Of a DNA stretch of 64,000 nt, positions 35,208 to 43,459 are shown piece by piece. This stretch comes from Hyphomicrobiales bacterium (GTDB lineage: Bacteria; Pseudomonadota; Alphaproteobacteria; Rhizobiales; Rhizobiaceae): assembly GCA_900465915.1 (NCBI GenBank), contig UBKJ01000029.1:65573-129572 (forward strand), read 5' to 3'. Numbering within the stretch: position 1 is the first letter of the stretch; the number at the start of each line of letters is the position of its first letter. The notes beneath the pieces are model-generated. The model made no database searches and had not been told where the DNA came from. It saw only the letters and a list, made by a program, of their open reading frames with translations. The translations under genes and the position numbers were made by a program.

Positions 35208-36290
35208 TCATTTATGGCCCTCCCGCCGCAGCAGCTCGCGCTTGCGCTCGACGCCCCAGCGATAGCCCGACAGGTCCCCGTCCTTGCGCACCACGCGGTG
35301 GCAGGGAACGGCGACGGCTATGCGGTTGGCGGCGCAGGCGCCGGCCACGGCGCGCACCGCCTTGGGCGCGCCGATGCGCGCCGCGATCTCGGCGTAGCTG
35401 ACCGTCTCGCCGGCCGGGATTTCGCGCAAGGCCCGCCAGACGCGCTGCTGGAAGGCCGCGCCGCGCAGGTCGAGCGGCAGGTCCAGCCCGACCTCCGGCC
35501 TCTCCACTAGGCCGACGGCTTTGGCCACCAGATCCTCGAAATCGCGGTCGGCGCCGATGAGGTTGGCCTTGGGAAAACGCCGCTCCAGGTCGCGGATCAG
35601 CGCCTCGGGATCGTCGTCGATCAGGATGGCGCAGACGCCGCGCGCGCTCGCCGCTACCAGCACCGCGCCCAGCGACGACTGGCCGATGGCGAAGCGGATG
35701 TCCTCGTCCGCGCCGCCCTTCTTGTAAGCGGTCGGCGTCATGCCGAGGATGCGGTCCGAGGCGGCGTAGAAGCGGCTCGACGCGTTGAAGCCGGCATCGT
35801 AGATGGCGTCCGTCACCCGCGTAGCACCCTCTCCCAGGGCGGCGCGCATGCGCTCCGCGCGGCGCGCGTCGGCATAGGCCTTGGGCGTCAGGCCGATCTG
35901 CGCCTTGAACAGGCGATGCAGATGCGAGGGGCTGGCGCCGACCGCCTTGGCGATTGCCACAAGCGACGGAATTTCCTCGGCTTTTTCGATGAAACGGCAG
36001 GCCTCGGCCACCAGCGCCGCATGGCGCGCGCCGTCGCGGGCGGCGAGCGTTTGGCCCGCGTCGGGGCGGCAGCGCAGGCAGGGCCGGAACCCGGCCCGCT
36101 CGGCCTCGCGGCAGGTGTCGAAGAAGCGCACGTTCTCGCGCCGGCCGCGCCGCGACGGGCAGGACGGGCGGCAATAGACGCCCGTGGTGGCCACGGCGTA
36201 GACGAAGCGTCCGTCCGCTTCCGCGTCGCGGTCGAGGACCTCGCGCCAGCGGGTTTCGTCGGCGTCGAGGGTGTTGGCGAAAGGTTTCAT
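35208..36290 (-). CDS. ada: Ada: O6-methylguanine/methylphosphotriester-DNA methyltransferase and regulator
   Basis: Adaptive response protein that repairs alkylated DNA and activates its own regulon. The N-terminal zinc domain has Cys40, Cys44, Cys71 and Cys74, the same spacing as Cys38/42/69/72 of E. coli Ada, so Cys40 should be the phosphotriester acceptor. An AraC-type helix-turn-helix follows (about 95-180). The C-terminal MGMT domain has PCHRVV with acceptor Cys330 and YAEIAARIGAPKAVRAVA. I start at 36290, where GGAGG is 8 bases ahead; an ATG 15 bp upstream includes that site. 360 residues. Confidence 0.95.
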   Translation of the reverse strand: MKPFANTLDADETRWREVLDRDAEADGRFVYAVATTGVYCRPSCPSRRGRRENVRFFDTCREAERAGFRPCLRCRPDAGQTLAARDGARHAALVAEACRFIEKAEEIPSLVAIAKAVGASPSHLHRLFKAQIGLTPKAYADARRAERMRAALGEGATRVTDAIYDAGFNASSRFYAASDRILGMTPTAYKKGGADEDIRFAIGQSSLGAVLVAASARGVCAILIDDDPEALIRDLERRFPKANLIGADRDFEDLVAKAVGLVERPEVGLDLPLDLRGAAFQQRVWRALREIPAGETVSYAEIAARIGAPKAVRAVAGACAANRIAVAVPCHRVVRKDGDLSGYRWGVERKRELLRREGHK

Positions 36291-36359
36291 GTCGTCATCC
36301 TCCATGGGTCATGAAGGAAAGCTACAGAGCGCGGGACGACCATACACTCCGCTGCTTGC

Positions 36360-36520
36360 TTTCAAATTCCGAACGACGCCTCCGGGCTTCATATATCCGC
36401 ATCCAAGCCGAGGCTTTCAACGCCTCGCATCCGCGCCGAACCTGCAAATTCTCCGCCTCCACGCCGGCGACTTTTCGCATCTTGCGCCAAGTTCGGCATT
36501 CTCCGCCATCACGTCGGGAC
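36360..36520. repeat. Decayed repeat units flanking the CRISPR-like array (left)
   Basis: Units of 24-30 bp that resemble each other and, more weakly, the array repeat: 36360-36387 (TTTCAAATTCCGAACGACGC...), 36415-36438 (TTTCAACGCCTCGCATCCGC), 36442-36471 (GCAAATTCTCCGCCTCCACG...GGCGAC) and 36491-36520. They follow each other with little or no spacer. The same two-unit block recurs on the other side at 36855-36958. Confidence 0.5.
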
Positions 36521-36834
36521 TTTCAATTCTCGCCTCCTTTCCCCCGCTACCGCGTAAGAGGCGACGGTAACATCGACATCTGCGCCCGGCTTTCGATTTG
36601 TTTTCAAACCACACCTCCGCATGGGAGGCGACGCCATCCCCGAGGTCACGCACAGTACGCCGCATTCGTTTCAAACCACGCCTCCGGTATAGGAGGCGAC
36701 GCTTCAGGCAGCGCTCAACGGCCAGAATCTTGACCCGTTTCAAACCACGCCTCCGTGTGGGAGGCGACGCGCGCCTTGGCACGAGCGCGTCTGGCGGAAC
36801 GTGTTTCAAACCATGCCTCCACGGCATGTTCGCA
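36521..36834 (-). CRISPR. Degenerate type I-C-like CRISPR array, five repeats, no cas genes
   Basis: Repeats (plus strand) at 36521-36565 (with an insertion), 36601-36632, 36668-36700, 36737-36768 and 36803-36834. Each begins TTTCAAACCAC or close to it and most end GGGAGGCGAC; the stem is GCCTCC/GGAGGC with a variable loop. Spacers are 35, 35, 36 and 34 bp and unrelated to each other. Read on the minus strand the repeat starts GTCGCCTCCC and ends GTGGTTTGAAAC, close to the well-known type I-C repeat that ends GTGGATTGAAAC. No two repeats are identical; the first and last are the most damaged. Confidence 0.65.
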
Positions 36835-36854
36835 AGTTTCCGCCTTCGCAAACC

Positions 36855-37012
36855 TGCAAATTCTTCGCGTCCGCGTCAGGCGATTCCTCGCTGTCGCGCC
36901 AAGTTCATCATTTCTCACCATCGCGCCGAGGCTTTCAGCGCCTCGCATCCGCGCCGGGCTTTCCACCTTCCCGCTAACGTGGCGCGTTTGCAAGTCCGGC
37001 GTCCGCGCCGAC
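36855..37012. repeat. Decayed repeat units flanking the CRISPR-like array (right)
   Basis: Units at 36855-36884 (GCAAATTCTTCGCGTCCGCG...), 36903-36932, 36933-36958 (TTTCAGCGCCTCGCATCCGC), 36959-36986 and 36987-37012 (TTTGCAAGTCCGGCGTCCGC). The block 36851-36935 is a diverged copy of 36440-36520 on the left side, sharing ACCTGCAAATTCT at the start and GCGCCAAGTTC in the middle. No gene covers it. Confidence 0.5.
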
Positions 37013-37042
37013 ACCTCCGCAATCAAGCTTTCTCGAATCAAA

Positions 37043-37642
37043 TCAAGCCTTTCGCGCCTGCTTGATCGCCGCCGTCAGTTCTTCCTCGCTGAGCGCGCCG
37101 CCGTAGAGGCGGGTGCCGATGACGAAGGAGGGGGTGCCGCGGAAGCCGAAGGCGTCGGCTTGCGCCTCGTTGCGGCCGATCAGCGCGTCGATGCGGGCGG
37201 CGTCGGTCTTGTAGGCCGCCTCCAGACGGTCGGGGTCGAGCCCGCCGTCCTTCAGCACCTCGTCGATGCGCGCGTCGCTGAGCTTGCCGGGGGCGGAGAT
37301 CAGCGCCTCCATCGCCTTGCGGTAGTCGCCCGCGCCGCGCGCCGCCAGCGCCCGCCGCGCGGCGCGGATCGAGACGGGGCCGAAGATCGGCCAGTCCTTC
37401 AGCACCAGCCGCACGTCGCCGTCCTTCTCCACCACCCGCATCAGCGGCGCGTGGCCCTGCTTGCAATAGCCGCACTGGTAATCGAAATATTCGACCACGG
37501 TGACGCTTCCCTCAGGGTTGCCCAGCACCGGCGCCTCCTTGTCGTAGAGCACCTCGGCCACGGTGGGCGCGCCTTGCGCGCGGGCGCCGCAGGCGGCGAG
37601 CGCGGCGGCGGAAAAGGCGAGCATCTGACGGCGGTCGATCAC
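37043..37642 (-). CDS. DsbA-like thiol oxidoreductase, exported
   Basis: Periplasmic thioredoxin-fold protein of 199 residues, likely to oxidise or isomerise disulfides in exported proteins. The active site is CGYC (residues 57-60) in FDYQCGYCKQGH, and the cis-Pro loop is FRGTPSFVIG near 167-176. The N-terminus RRQMLAFSAAALAACG shows both a twin-Arg pair and a lipobox-like LAAC with Cys18, so it may be a lipoprotein. It belongs to the Com1/BdbD-like group. It lies between the repeat region and the cbb3 operon, in the opposite direction to the latter. Confidence 0.9.
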   Translation of the reverse strand: MIDRRQMLAFSAAALAACGARAQGAPTVAEVLYDKEAPVLGNPEGSVTVVEYFDYQCGYCKQGHAPLMRVVEKDGDVRLVLKDWPIFGPVSIRAARRALAARGAGDYRKAMEALISAPGKLSDARIDEVLKDGGLDPDRLEAAYKTDAARIDALIGRNEAQADAFGFRGTPSFVIGTRLYGGALSEEELTAAIKQARKA

Positions 37643-37684
37643 GCGCGTCCTCCTGTTTCATGCGAACTGTCCCCCCGGTCTAAA

Positions 37685-37731
37685 GCATTTCCGGCGAAAG
37701 TGCGAAACGGTTTTGCGCCGGGACGACGCAT
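37685..37731. repeat. Palindromic repeat, family A, upstream of ccoN
   Basis: Imperfect element with the core GCGAAAGTGCGAAACGGTTT. Matches the copies at 7520, 51481 and 61951. It lies between the divergent DsbA-like and ccoN promoters, about 50 bp upstream of the FNR/FixK box. Confidence 0.65.
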
Positions 37732-37779
37732 AAAGCGGAAAGACGAAGCCGCATCCCCTCCCTCGCCCTCGCCCGCTCT

Positions 37780-37793
37780 TTGATTTGGATCAA
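37780..37793. promoter_or_regulatory. FNR/FixK box upstream of ccoN
   Basis: TTGATTTGGATCAA is a perfect 14-bp match to the FNR/FixK consensus TTGAT-N4-ATCAA. Its centre is about 98 bp upstream of the ccoN start codon, so activation at -41.5 would place the transcription start near 37828. Low-oxygen activation of ccoNOQP by FixK or FNR is established in rhizobia. Confidence 0.9.
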
Positions 37794-37884
37794 TGACACG
37801 TCGCGCGCGAAGGCCGATAGAGGAGCATCGCTATGAAACTGTCCTTTCCGGGCGGTTTTTCGTCATGCGCTGCGAGGGGATTTC

Positions 37885-39507
37885 ATGAACTACGCCGCTG
37901 GAACAGTCCTGTCCGGCCTGGGAGCGCTGCTTGCCGTGCTCCTGGCCGGCTTTTCCCATGACCAGGCGTTCAGGACCCATATGTGGATCCTGTTCGTCGT
38001 CCTGGCCATCTTCACCATTCTTTTGATGCGCAACGCCGATTACGGCGCGGCGCAGAAAAAGCCCGACCCGTCGACCTATATGGACGAGCCGATTCGCTAC
38101 GGCGTCGTCGCCACGGTGTTCTGGGGCGTGGTCGGCTTCCTCGTCGGCGTGGTCATCGCGGCGCAGCTCGCCTTCCCCGACCTCAACGTCGCGCCCTGGC
38201 TCAATTTCGGCCGCCTGCGCCCGCTGCACACCTCGGGCGTCATCTTCGCCTTCGGCGGCAACGCGCTGATCGCCTCGTCCTTCTACATCGTGCAGCGCAC
38301 CTGCCGCGCGCGGCTGTTCGGCGGCGGCCTGGCCTGGTTCGTGTTCTGGGGCTACAACCTGTTCATCGTCATGGCTGCCACCGGCTACCTGATCGGCATC
38401 ACCCAGAGCCGCGAATACGCCGAGCCGGAATGGTATGTCGACCTGTGGCTGACCATCGTCTGGGTGGTCTATCTGGTCGTGTTCCTCGGCACGATCCTCA
38501 AGCGCCGCGAGCCGCATATCTACGTGGCCAACTGGTTCTTCCTGTCCTTCATCGTCACCATCGCGATGCTGCACATCATCAACAACCTCGCGGTGCCGGT
38601 GTCCTTCCTCGGCTCCAAGAGCTATTCCGCCTTCTCGGGCGTGCAGGACGCGGTGACGCAATGGTGGTACGGCCACAACGCGGTCGCCTTCTTCCTGACC
38701 GTGCCGTTCCTGGCGATGATGTATTACTTCGTGCCCAAGCAGGCCAACCGCCCGATCTATTCCTACCGGCTGTCGATCGTGCATTTCTGGTCGATCATCT
38801 TCCTCTATATCTGGGCCGGCCCGCACCACCTGCACTACACCGCCGTGCCCGACTGGGCGCAGACGCTGGGCATGGTGTTCTCCATCATGCTGTGGATGCC
38901 GTCCTGGGGCGGCATGATCAACGGCCTGATGACGCTGTCGGGCGCCTGGGACAAGGTGCGCACCGACCCGATCATCCGCCTGATGGTGGCGGCCATCGCC
39001 TTCTACGGCATGGCCACCTTCGAGGGCCCGATGCTGTCGATCAAGGCGGTCAACTCGCTGTCGCACTACACCGACTGGACCATCGCCCATGTCCACGCCG
39101 GCGCGCTGGGCTGGAACGGCATGATCACCTTCGCCGCCGTCTACTACCTCACCCCGCGCCTGTGGAACCGCGAGCGGCTCTATTCGGTGCGCATGGTCAA
39201 CTGGCACTTCTGGCTCGCCACGCTCGGCATCGTGCTCTACGCCGCCGCCATGTGGGTGGCCGGCATCCAGCAGGGCCTGATGTGGCGCGAATACGACGAC
39301 CAGGGCTTCCTGGTCTACTCCTTCGCCGAGACCGTGGCCGCGATGTTCCCCTATTACGTCATCCGCGTCACCGGCGGCGCGTTCTACCTCGCGGGCGGAC
39401 TGCTGATGGCCTGGAACGTCTACCAGACCATTCGCGGCCGGCTGCGCGACGAGGCTCCGATGGGCGGCGTCCAGCCCGTCTCCCCCGCCATGCAACCCGC
39501 CGAATAG
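37885..39507 (+). CDS. ccoN: cbb3-type cytochrome c oxidase subunit I
   Basis: Catalytic heme-copper subunit of the high-affinity terminal oxidase that reduces O2 to water and pumps protons in the inner membrane. The 540 residues contain about 12 membrane helices and the His ligands of hemes b, b3 and CuB, for example [12 protein letters not shown] and [19 protein letters not shown] and [17 protein letters not shown] precedes the ATG. First gene of ccoNOQP (also named fixNOQP), behind the FNR/FixK box. Confidence 0.98.
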   Translation: MNYAAGTVLSGLGALLAVLLAGFSHDQAFRTHMWILFVVLAIFTILLMRNADYGAAQKKPDPSTYMDEPIRYGVVATVFWGVVGFLVGVVIAAQLAFPDLNVAPWLNFGRLRPLHTSGVIFAFGGNALIASSFYIVQRTCRARLFGGGLAWFVFWGYNLFIVMAATGYLIGITQSREYAEPEWYVDLWLTIVWVVYLVVFLGTILKRREPHIYVANWFFLSFIVTIAMLHIINNLAVPVSFLGSKSYSAFSGVQDAVTQWWYGHNAVAFFLTVPFLAMMYYFVPKQANRPIYSYRLSIVHFWSIIFLYIWAGPHHLHYTAVPDWAQTLGMVFSIMLWMPSWGGMINGLMTLSGAWDKVRTDPIIRLMVAAIAFYGMATFEGPMLSIKAVNSLSHYTDWTIAHVHAGALGWNGMITFAAVYYLTPRLWNRERLYSVRMVNWHFWLATLGIVLYAAAMWVAGIQQGLMWREYDDQGFLVYSFAETVAAMFPYYVIRVTGGAFYLAGGLLMAWNVYQTIRGRLRDEAPMGGVQPVSPAMQPAE

Positions 39508-39515
39508 GAGCCGCC

Positions 39516-40247
39516 ATGTCCATTCTCAACAATCACTCCAAACTCGAGAAGAACGCCACGCTGCTGCTGATCGCCTCGCTGGCGGTGGTCACGGTGGGCG
39601 GCATCGTCGAGATCGCGCCCCTGTTCTATCTGCAGAACACCATCGAGAAGGTCGAGGGCATGCGCCCCTACACGCCGCTGGAGCTGGCGGGGCGCAACAT
39701 CTATGTCCGCGAGGGCTGCTATCTGTGCCACAGCCAGATGATCCGTCCCTTCCGCGACGAGGTGGAGCGCTACGGCCATTACAGCCTGGCGGCGGAATCC
39801 ATGTACGACCACTCGTTCCAGTGGGGCTCCAAGCGCACGGGGCCGGACCTCGCCCGCGTCGGCGGCCGCTACTCCAACGAATGGCACGTGCAGCACCTGA
39901 TCCGCCCGCGCGACGTGGTGCCGGAATCGGTGATGCCGAGCTACGCCTTCCTCAAGGACACGCCGCTCGACGCCGACAGCATCGCCGACGACCTCAAGGC
40001 CAATGTCGACGTCGGCGTGCCCTATTCCAAGGACATGATCGACAACGCGCTCGCCGACCTTCGCGCGCAGGCCGATCCCGAGGCCGACGCCACGGGCCTG
40101 CAGAAGCGCTATCCCAAGGCCAAGGCCGGCGATTTCGACGGCGACCCGCACATGCTCTCGGAGATGGACGCGCTGGTGGCCTATCTCCAGATGCTGGGCA
40201 CGCTGGTCGACTTCTCGACCTACGACCAGTCTCCCAAGGCGCGATAG
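39516..40247 (+). CDS. ccoO: cbb3-type cytochrome c oxidase subunit II
   Basis: Membrane-anchored monoheme cytochrome c that passes electrons to CcoN. The 243 residues have an N-terminal membrane helix ([20 protein letters not shown], about 14-33) and the heme c motif CYLCH at 68-72, followed by [38 protein letters not shown] in pieces; the axial Met lies further on (ESVMPSYAF). Start ATG at 39516, 8 bp after ccoN, with TAGGAG before it. Confidence 0.97.
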   Translation: MSILNNHSKLEKNATLLLIASLAVVTVGGIVEIAPLFYLQNTIEKVEGMRPYTPLELAGRNIYVREGCYLCHSQMIRPFRDEVERYGHYSLAAESMYDHSFQWGSKRTGPDLARVGGRYSNEWHVQHLIRPRDVVPESVMPSYAFLKDTPLDADSIADDLKANVDVGVPYSKDMIDNALADLRAQADPEADATGLQKRYPKAKAGDFDGDPHMLSEMDALVAYLQMLGTLVDFSTYDQSPKAR

Positions 40248-40257
40248 GAGGTTTCCG

Positions 40258-40422
40258 ATGACGACTTACGACGCCATGCGCCATTTCGCCGACAGCTGGG
40301 GGCTGCTCGGCATGACGCTGTTCTTCCTCTTCGCCATCGCTTTCGCCTTCCGGCCCGGCAGCAAGAAACTGGCCGACGAGGCGCAGTCCATCCTGTTCAA
40401 GGAAGACGCAAATGACCGATAA
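40258..40422 (+). CDS. ccoQ: cbb3-type cytochrome c oxidase subunit CcoQ
   Basis: Small membrane subunit of 54 residues that stabilises the complex. It starts MTTYDAMRHFADSWG behind AGGAGG, has one membrane helix (LLGMTLFFLFAIAFAF, about 16-31) and a charged tail ending KEDANDR. It overlaps the ccoP start by 11 bp in another frame, so translation is coupled. Confidence 0.93.
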   Translation: MTTYDAMRHFADSWGLLGMTLFFLFAIAFAFRPGSKKLADEAQSILFKEDANDR

Positions 40423-41275
40423 GCACATCGACGACGTCAGCGGCGTCTCCACCACCGGCCACGAATGGGACGGCATCCGCGAGCTTGACAACCCCATGCC
40501 GCGCTGGTGGCTGTGGACCTTCTACGCCACCATCGCCTGGGCGCTGGCCTATGTGATCGCCTATCCGGCCTGGCCGCTGATCACCGGCTCCACCGGCGGC
40601 TTGCTCGGCTGGTCGAGCCGCGGCCAGCTCCAGCAGGAGATGCGCGACGCCGCCGCCGCCAAACAGGGCGTGCTGGACCAGATCGCCGCCAAGGACGTGC
40701 ACGCCATCCTGGCCGACCCCAACCTGCGCGAATTCGCCGTCGCCGGCGGCGCCGCCGCCTTCCGCGTCAATTGCGTGCAGTGCCACGGCTCGGGCGCGCA
40801 GGGCGCGCCGGGCTACCCGAACCTCAACGACGACGACTGGCTGTGGGGCGGCTCGATCGACGACATCCTCAAGACCGTGCGCCACGGCGTGCGCTTCAAG
40901 GACGACGACGACACGCGCAGCTCCGAAATGCCGGCCTTCGCCGAAATCCTCGATCCGCAGCAGATCCGCGACGTGGCCTCCTACGTCGTCAGCCTGACGG
41001 GGACGCCGCACGACCCCTCGCGGGTCGCGGAAGGCAAGACCGTCTTCGCGCAGAACTGCGTCGCCTGCCACGGCGAGGACGCCAAGGGCAACCGCGAGAT
41101 GGGCGCGCCCAACCTGACCGACGCCATCTGGCTCTACGGCTCGGGCGAGGACGCCATCATCCGCCAGGTCTCGCATCCCAAGCACGGCGTCATGCCCGCC
41201 TGGGAAGCCCGCCTCGGCGACACGACGGTGAAGCAGCTCGCCATTTTCGTCCATTCGCTTGGCGGCGGAGAGTGA
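40412..41275 (+). CDS. ccoP: cbb3-type cytochrome c oxidase subunit III
   Basis: Diheme cytochrome c subunit that receives electrons from soluble or membrane cytochromes. The 287 residues have an N-terminal membrane helix (WWLWTFYATIAWALAYVIAY, about 32-51) and heme motifs CVQCH at 121-125 and CVACH at 216-220, each with a later Met ligand (SSEMPAF, HGVMPAW). Last gene of ccoNOQP. The stop is followed by a long nested inverted repeat before ccoG. Confidence 0.97.
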   Translation: MTDKHIDDVSGVSTTGHEWDGIRELDNPMPRWWLWTFYATIAWALAYVIAYPAWPLITGSTGGLLGWSSRGQLQQEMRDAAAAKQGVLDQIAAKDVHAILADPNLREFAVAGGAAAFRVNCVQCHGSGAQGAPGYPNLNDDDWLWGGSIDDILKTVRHGVRFKDDDDTRSSEMPAFAEILDPQQIRDVASYVVSLTGTPHDPSRVAEGKTVFAQNCVACHGEDAKGNREMGAPNLTDAIWLYGSGEDAIIRQVSHPKHGVMPAWEARLGDTTVKQLAIFVHSLGGGE

Positions 41276-41281
41276 CGGTTT

Positions 41282-41384
41282 AGGGGAGTAGGGGAATAAG
41301 GGAGTAGGGGAATAGGGCTGAAGAAAAGCGGATCGTTCCGATGACGGAACATACTCCCTTACTCCCCTATTCCCCTACTCCCCT
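41282..41384. repeat. Nested inverted repeat between ccoP and ccoG
   Basis: Left arm 41282-41317 starts AGGGGAGTAGGGGAATA; the right arm 41351-41384 is its near-complement, with about three mismatches over 34 bp. Both arms are themselves built of short GGGGAGTA/GGGGAATA direct repeats. In the loop, just before the right arm, is a perfect GTTCCG-ATGA-CGGAAC palindrome (41335-41350). It starts 6 bp past the ccoP stop and ends 24 bp before ccoG. Confidence 0.85.
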
Positions 41385-41408
41385 TCCCGGCTCCGAAGGA
41401 GCAGAACG

Positions 41409-42962
41409 ATGACGGACAATGTCGAACGCATCGACGTTCAGGCGGTCAATTCCCCCAAGACGCGGCAGGCGCTCTATGCGGCGCGGGTGAAGATTTTTCC
41501 CAAGCGCGTCTATGGCGAGTTCCGCCGGTTCAAATGGATCGTCATGGCGATCACGCTGGCGATCTATTACGTCACGCCCTGGCTGCGCTGGGACCGCGGG
41601 CCCTACGCGCCCGACCAGGCGGTGCTGGTCGACCTCGCCGGGCGGCGCTTCTACTTCTTCTTCGTCGAGATCTGGCCGCAGGAGTTCTATTACGTCGCGG
41701 GGCTGCTGATCATGGCCGGGCTCGGCCTGTTCCTCGTCACCTCGGTGGCGGGGCGCGCCTGGTGCGGCTACACCTGCCCGCAGACCGTGTGGGTCGACCT
41801 GTTCCTCGTCGTCGAGCGCGCCGTCGAGGGCGACCGCAACGCCCGCATGAAGCTCGACAAGGCCCCCTGGACCTTCGACAAGGTCTGGAAGCGGCTCGCC
41901 AAGCATTCGATCTGGCTGGTGATCGGGGTGCTGACGGGGGGCGCGTGGATCTTTTATTTCGCCGACGCGCCGTCGCTTTTGAAGGATTTCGTCACCGGGC
42001 AGGCGGCGGGGGTGGCCTATATCACCGTCGCGATCCTGACCGCCACCACCTACATGTTCGGCGGGCTGATGCGCGAGCAGGTCTGCACCTATATGTGCCC
42101 CTGGCCGCGCATCCAGGCCTCGATGCTCGACGAGAACTCGCTCACCGTCACCTATAACGACTGGCGCGGCGAGCCGCGCTCGCGCCACGCCAAGAAGGCG
42201 GCGGCGCTGGGCGAGACGATCGGCGACTGCGTCGATTGCAACGCCTGCGTGGCCGCCTGCCCGATGGGCATCGACATCCGCGACGGCCAGCAGCTCGAAT
42301 GCATCACCTGCGCATTGTGTATCGACGCCTGCAACTCGGTCATGGACAAGGTCGGCAAGCCGCGCGGGCTCATCTCCTACGCCACCCTCGCCGACTACAA
42401 CGCCAACATGGCGCTCGCCACCGACAACGGCCGCGCGCCCATCGACCCGGCCCGCGTCTACAAGGGCCCCGAGAGCTTCGCCGACGGGGTGCAGCTCCTG
42501 TCGTGGAAGAAGGTGGTGCGGCCGCGCAGCCTGTTCTATCTCGCGGTGTGGTCGCTGATCGGCGTGGCGCTGGTGGTGTCGCTGTCGATGCGCCAGCGGC
42601 TCGGCATCAACGTGCTGCACGACCGCAACCCGCAATATGTCATCCTGTCGGACGGCTCGATCCGCAACGGCTACACGGTCAAGCTCCTCAACATGGTGCC
42701 GACGCCGCGCACCTTCCGCCTGACCATCAAGGACTTGCCGCAGGCGAGCATGACGGTGCAGGATGAGACGCCCGCCGCCGACGGCGGCTACGCCGTGGCG
42801 GTGGAGCCGGACAAGCTCAAGACGCTGCGGGTGTTCGTAGCCATGCCGCGCGCCGCCGCGCTCAAGGCCCGCTTCGACTACGAATTCGAGATCCGCGACG
42901 CCGACGGCGCCGAGAGCGCCCGCTACAAGGCGAATTTCCTGACCCCGGAGGGCAAACGATGA
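41409..42962 (+). CDS. ccoG: CcoG cupric reductase / iron-sulfur protein
   Basis: Membrane protein with ferredoxin domain that reduces Cu(II) to Cu(I) during cbb3 assembly (also fixG). The 517 residues have several N-terminal membrane helices, two 4Fe-4S motifs (CVDCNACVAACPMG and CITCALCIDACNSVMDK) in the middle, CGYTCPQT and CTYMCPWPR nearby, and a C-terminal Ig-like periplasmic domain. First gene of ccoG-fixH-ccoI-ccoS, with overlapping ends throughout. Confidence 0.96.
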   Translation: MTDNVERIDVQAVNSPKTRQALYAARVKIFPKRVYGEFRRFKWIVMAITLAIYYVTPWLRWDRGPYAPDQAVLVDLAGRRFYFFFVEIWPQEFYYVAGLLIMAGLGLFLVTSVAGRAWCGYTCPQTVWVDLFLVVERAVEGDRNARMKLDKAPWTFDKVWKRLAKHSIWLVIGVLTGGAWIFYFADAPSLLKDFVTGQAAGVAYITVAILTATTYMFGGLMREQVCTYMCPWPRIQASMLDENSLTVTYNDWRGEPRSRHAKKAAALGETIGDCVDCNACVAACPMGIDIRDGQQLECITCALCIDACNSVMDKVGKPRGLISYATLADYNANMALATDNGRAPIDPARVYKGPESFADGVQLLSWKKVVRPRSLFYLAVWSLIGVALVVSLSMRQRLGINVLHDRNPQYVILSDGSIRNGYTVKLLNMVPTPRTFRLTIKDLPQASMTVQDETPAADGGYAVAVEPDKLKTLRVFVAMPRAAALKARFDYEFEIRDADGAESARYKANFLTPEGKR

Positions 42963-43459
42963 ACGCCGCCAGACCCAAGACCGAAGGAACCTTCACCGGA
43001 TGGCACATGCTGGGGATCATGTGCGCCTTCTTCGGCGTGGTCATCTCCGTCAACCTGTTCATGGCCTATGAGGCCGTGCATAGCTGGAGCGGGCTGGTGG
43101 TGGAGAATTCCTACGTCGCCAGCCAGGAGTTCAACGACAAGGCCGTCACCGGCAAGGAGCAGAAGGCGCTGGGCTGGAGTTCGCAGCCGGCGCTGGCCGG
43201 CGGCACCTTCGTCTACCGGCTCGCCGACCATGACGGCAGGCCCGTCGCCATGACCGGCGGCACGGTGGATTTCAAGCGCCCGGTCGGCGACGCGCACGAC
43301 ACCAAGGTGACGCTCACCGTGCGCGAAAAGGGCGTGCTGACCGCGCCGCTGACGCTGGGCGAAGGCGCGTGGATCATGGAGATCAACGCCGAGGCCGGGC
43401 TTTCGGACCCCTATCGCCACATCGAGCGCGTGCATGTCCGCAACGGAGACCTGCAATGA
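42959..43459 (+). CDS. fixH: FixH family cbb3 assembly protein
   Basis: Small membrane protein of 166 residues needed for cbb3 oxidase assembly, possibly in copper delivery. One membrane helix near the N-terminus (GIMCAFFGVVISVNLFMAY, about 19-37) precedes a periplasmic beta-rich domain. WHMLGIMCAFFGVVISVNLF and VENSYVASQEFN are family features. ATGA overlaps with both ccoG and ccoI. Confidence 0.93.
   Translation: MNAARPKTEGTFTGWHMLGIMCAFFGVVISVNLFMAYEAVHSWSGLVVENSYVASQEFNDKAVTGKEQKALGWSSQPALAGGTFVYRLADHDGRPVAMTGGTVDFKRPVGDAHDTKVTLTVREKGVLTAPLTLGEGAWIMEINAEAGLSDPYRHIERVHVRNGDLQ

Noticed and set aside
36417..36851. Small Arg-rich proteins encoded across the CRISPR-like region (for example frames with SHTEAWFET or RRRGLKR)
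   Set aside because: Repeat-derived frames like these arise in I-C type arrays on both strands. They repeat with the array period and have no ribosome sites.
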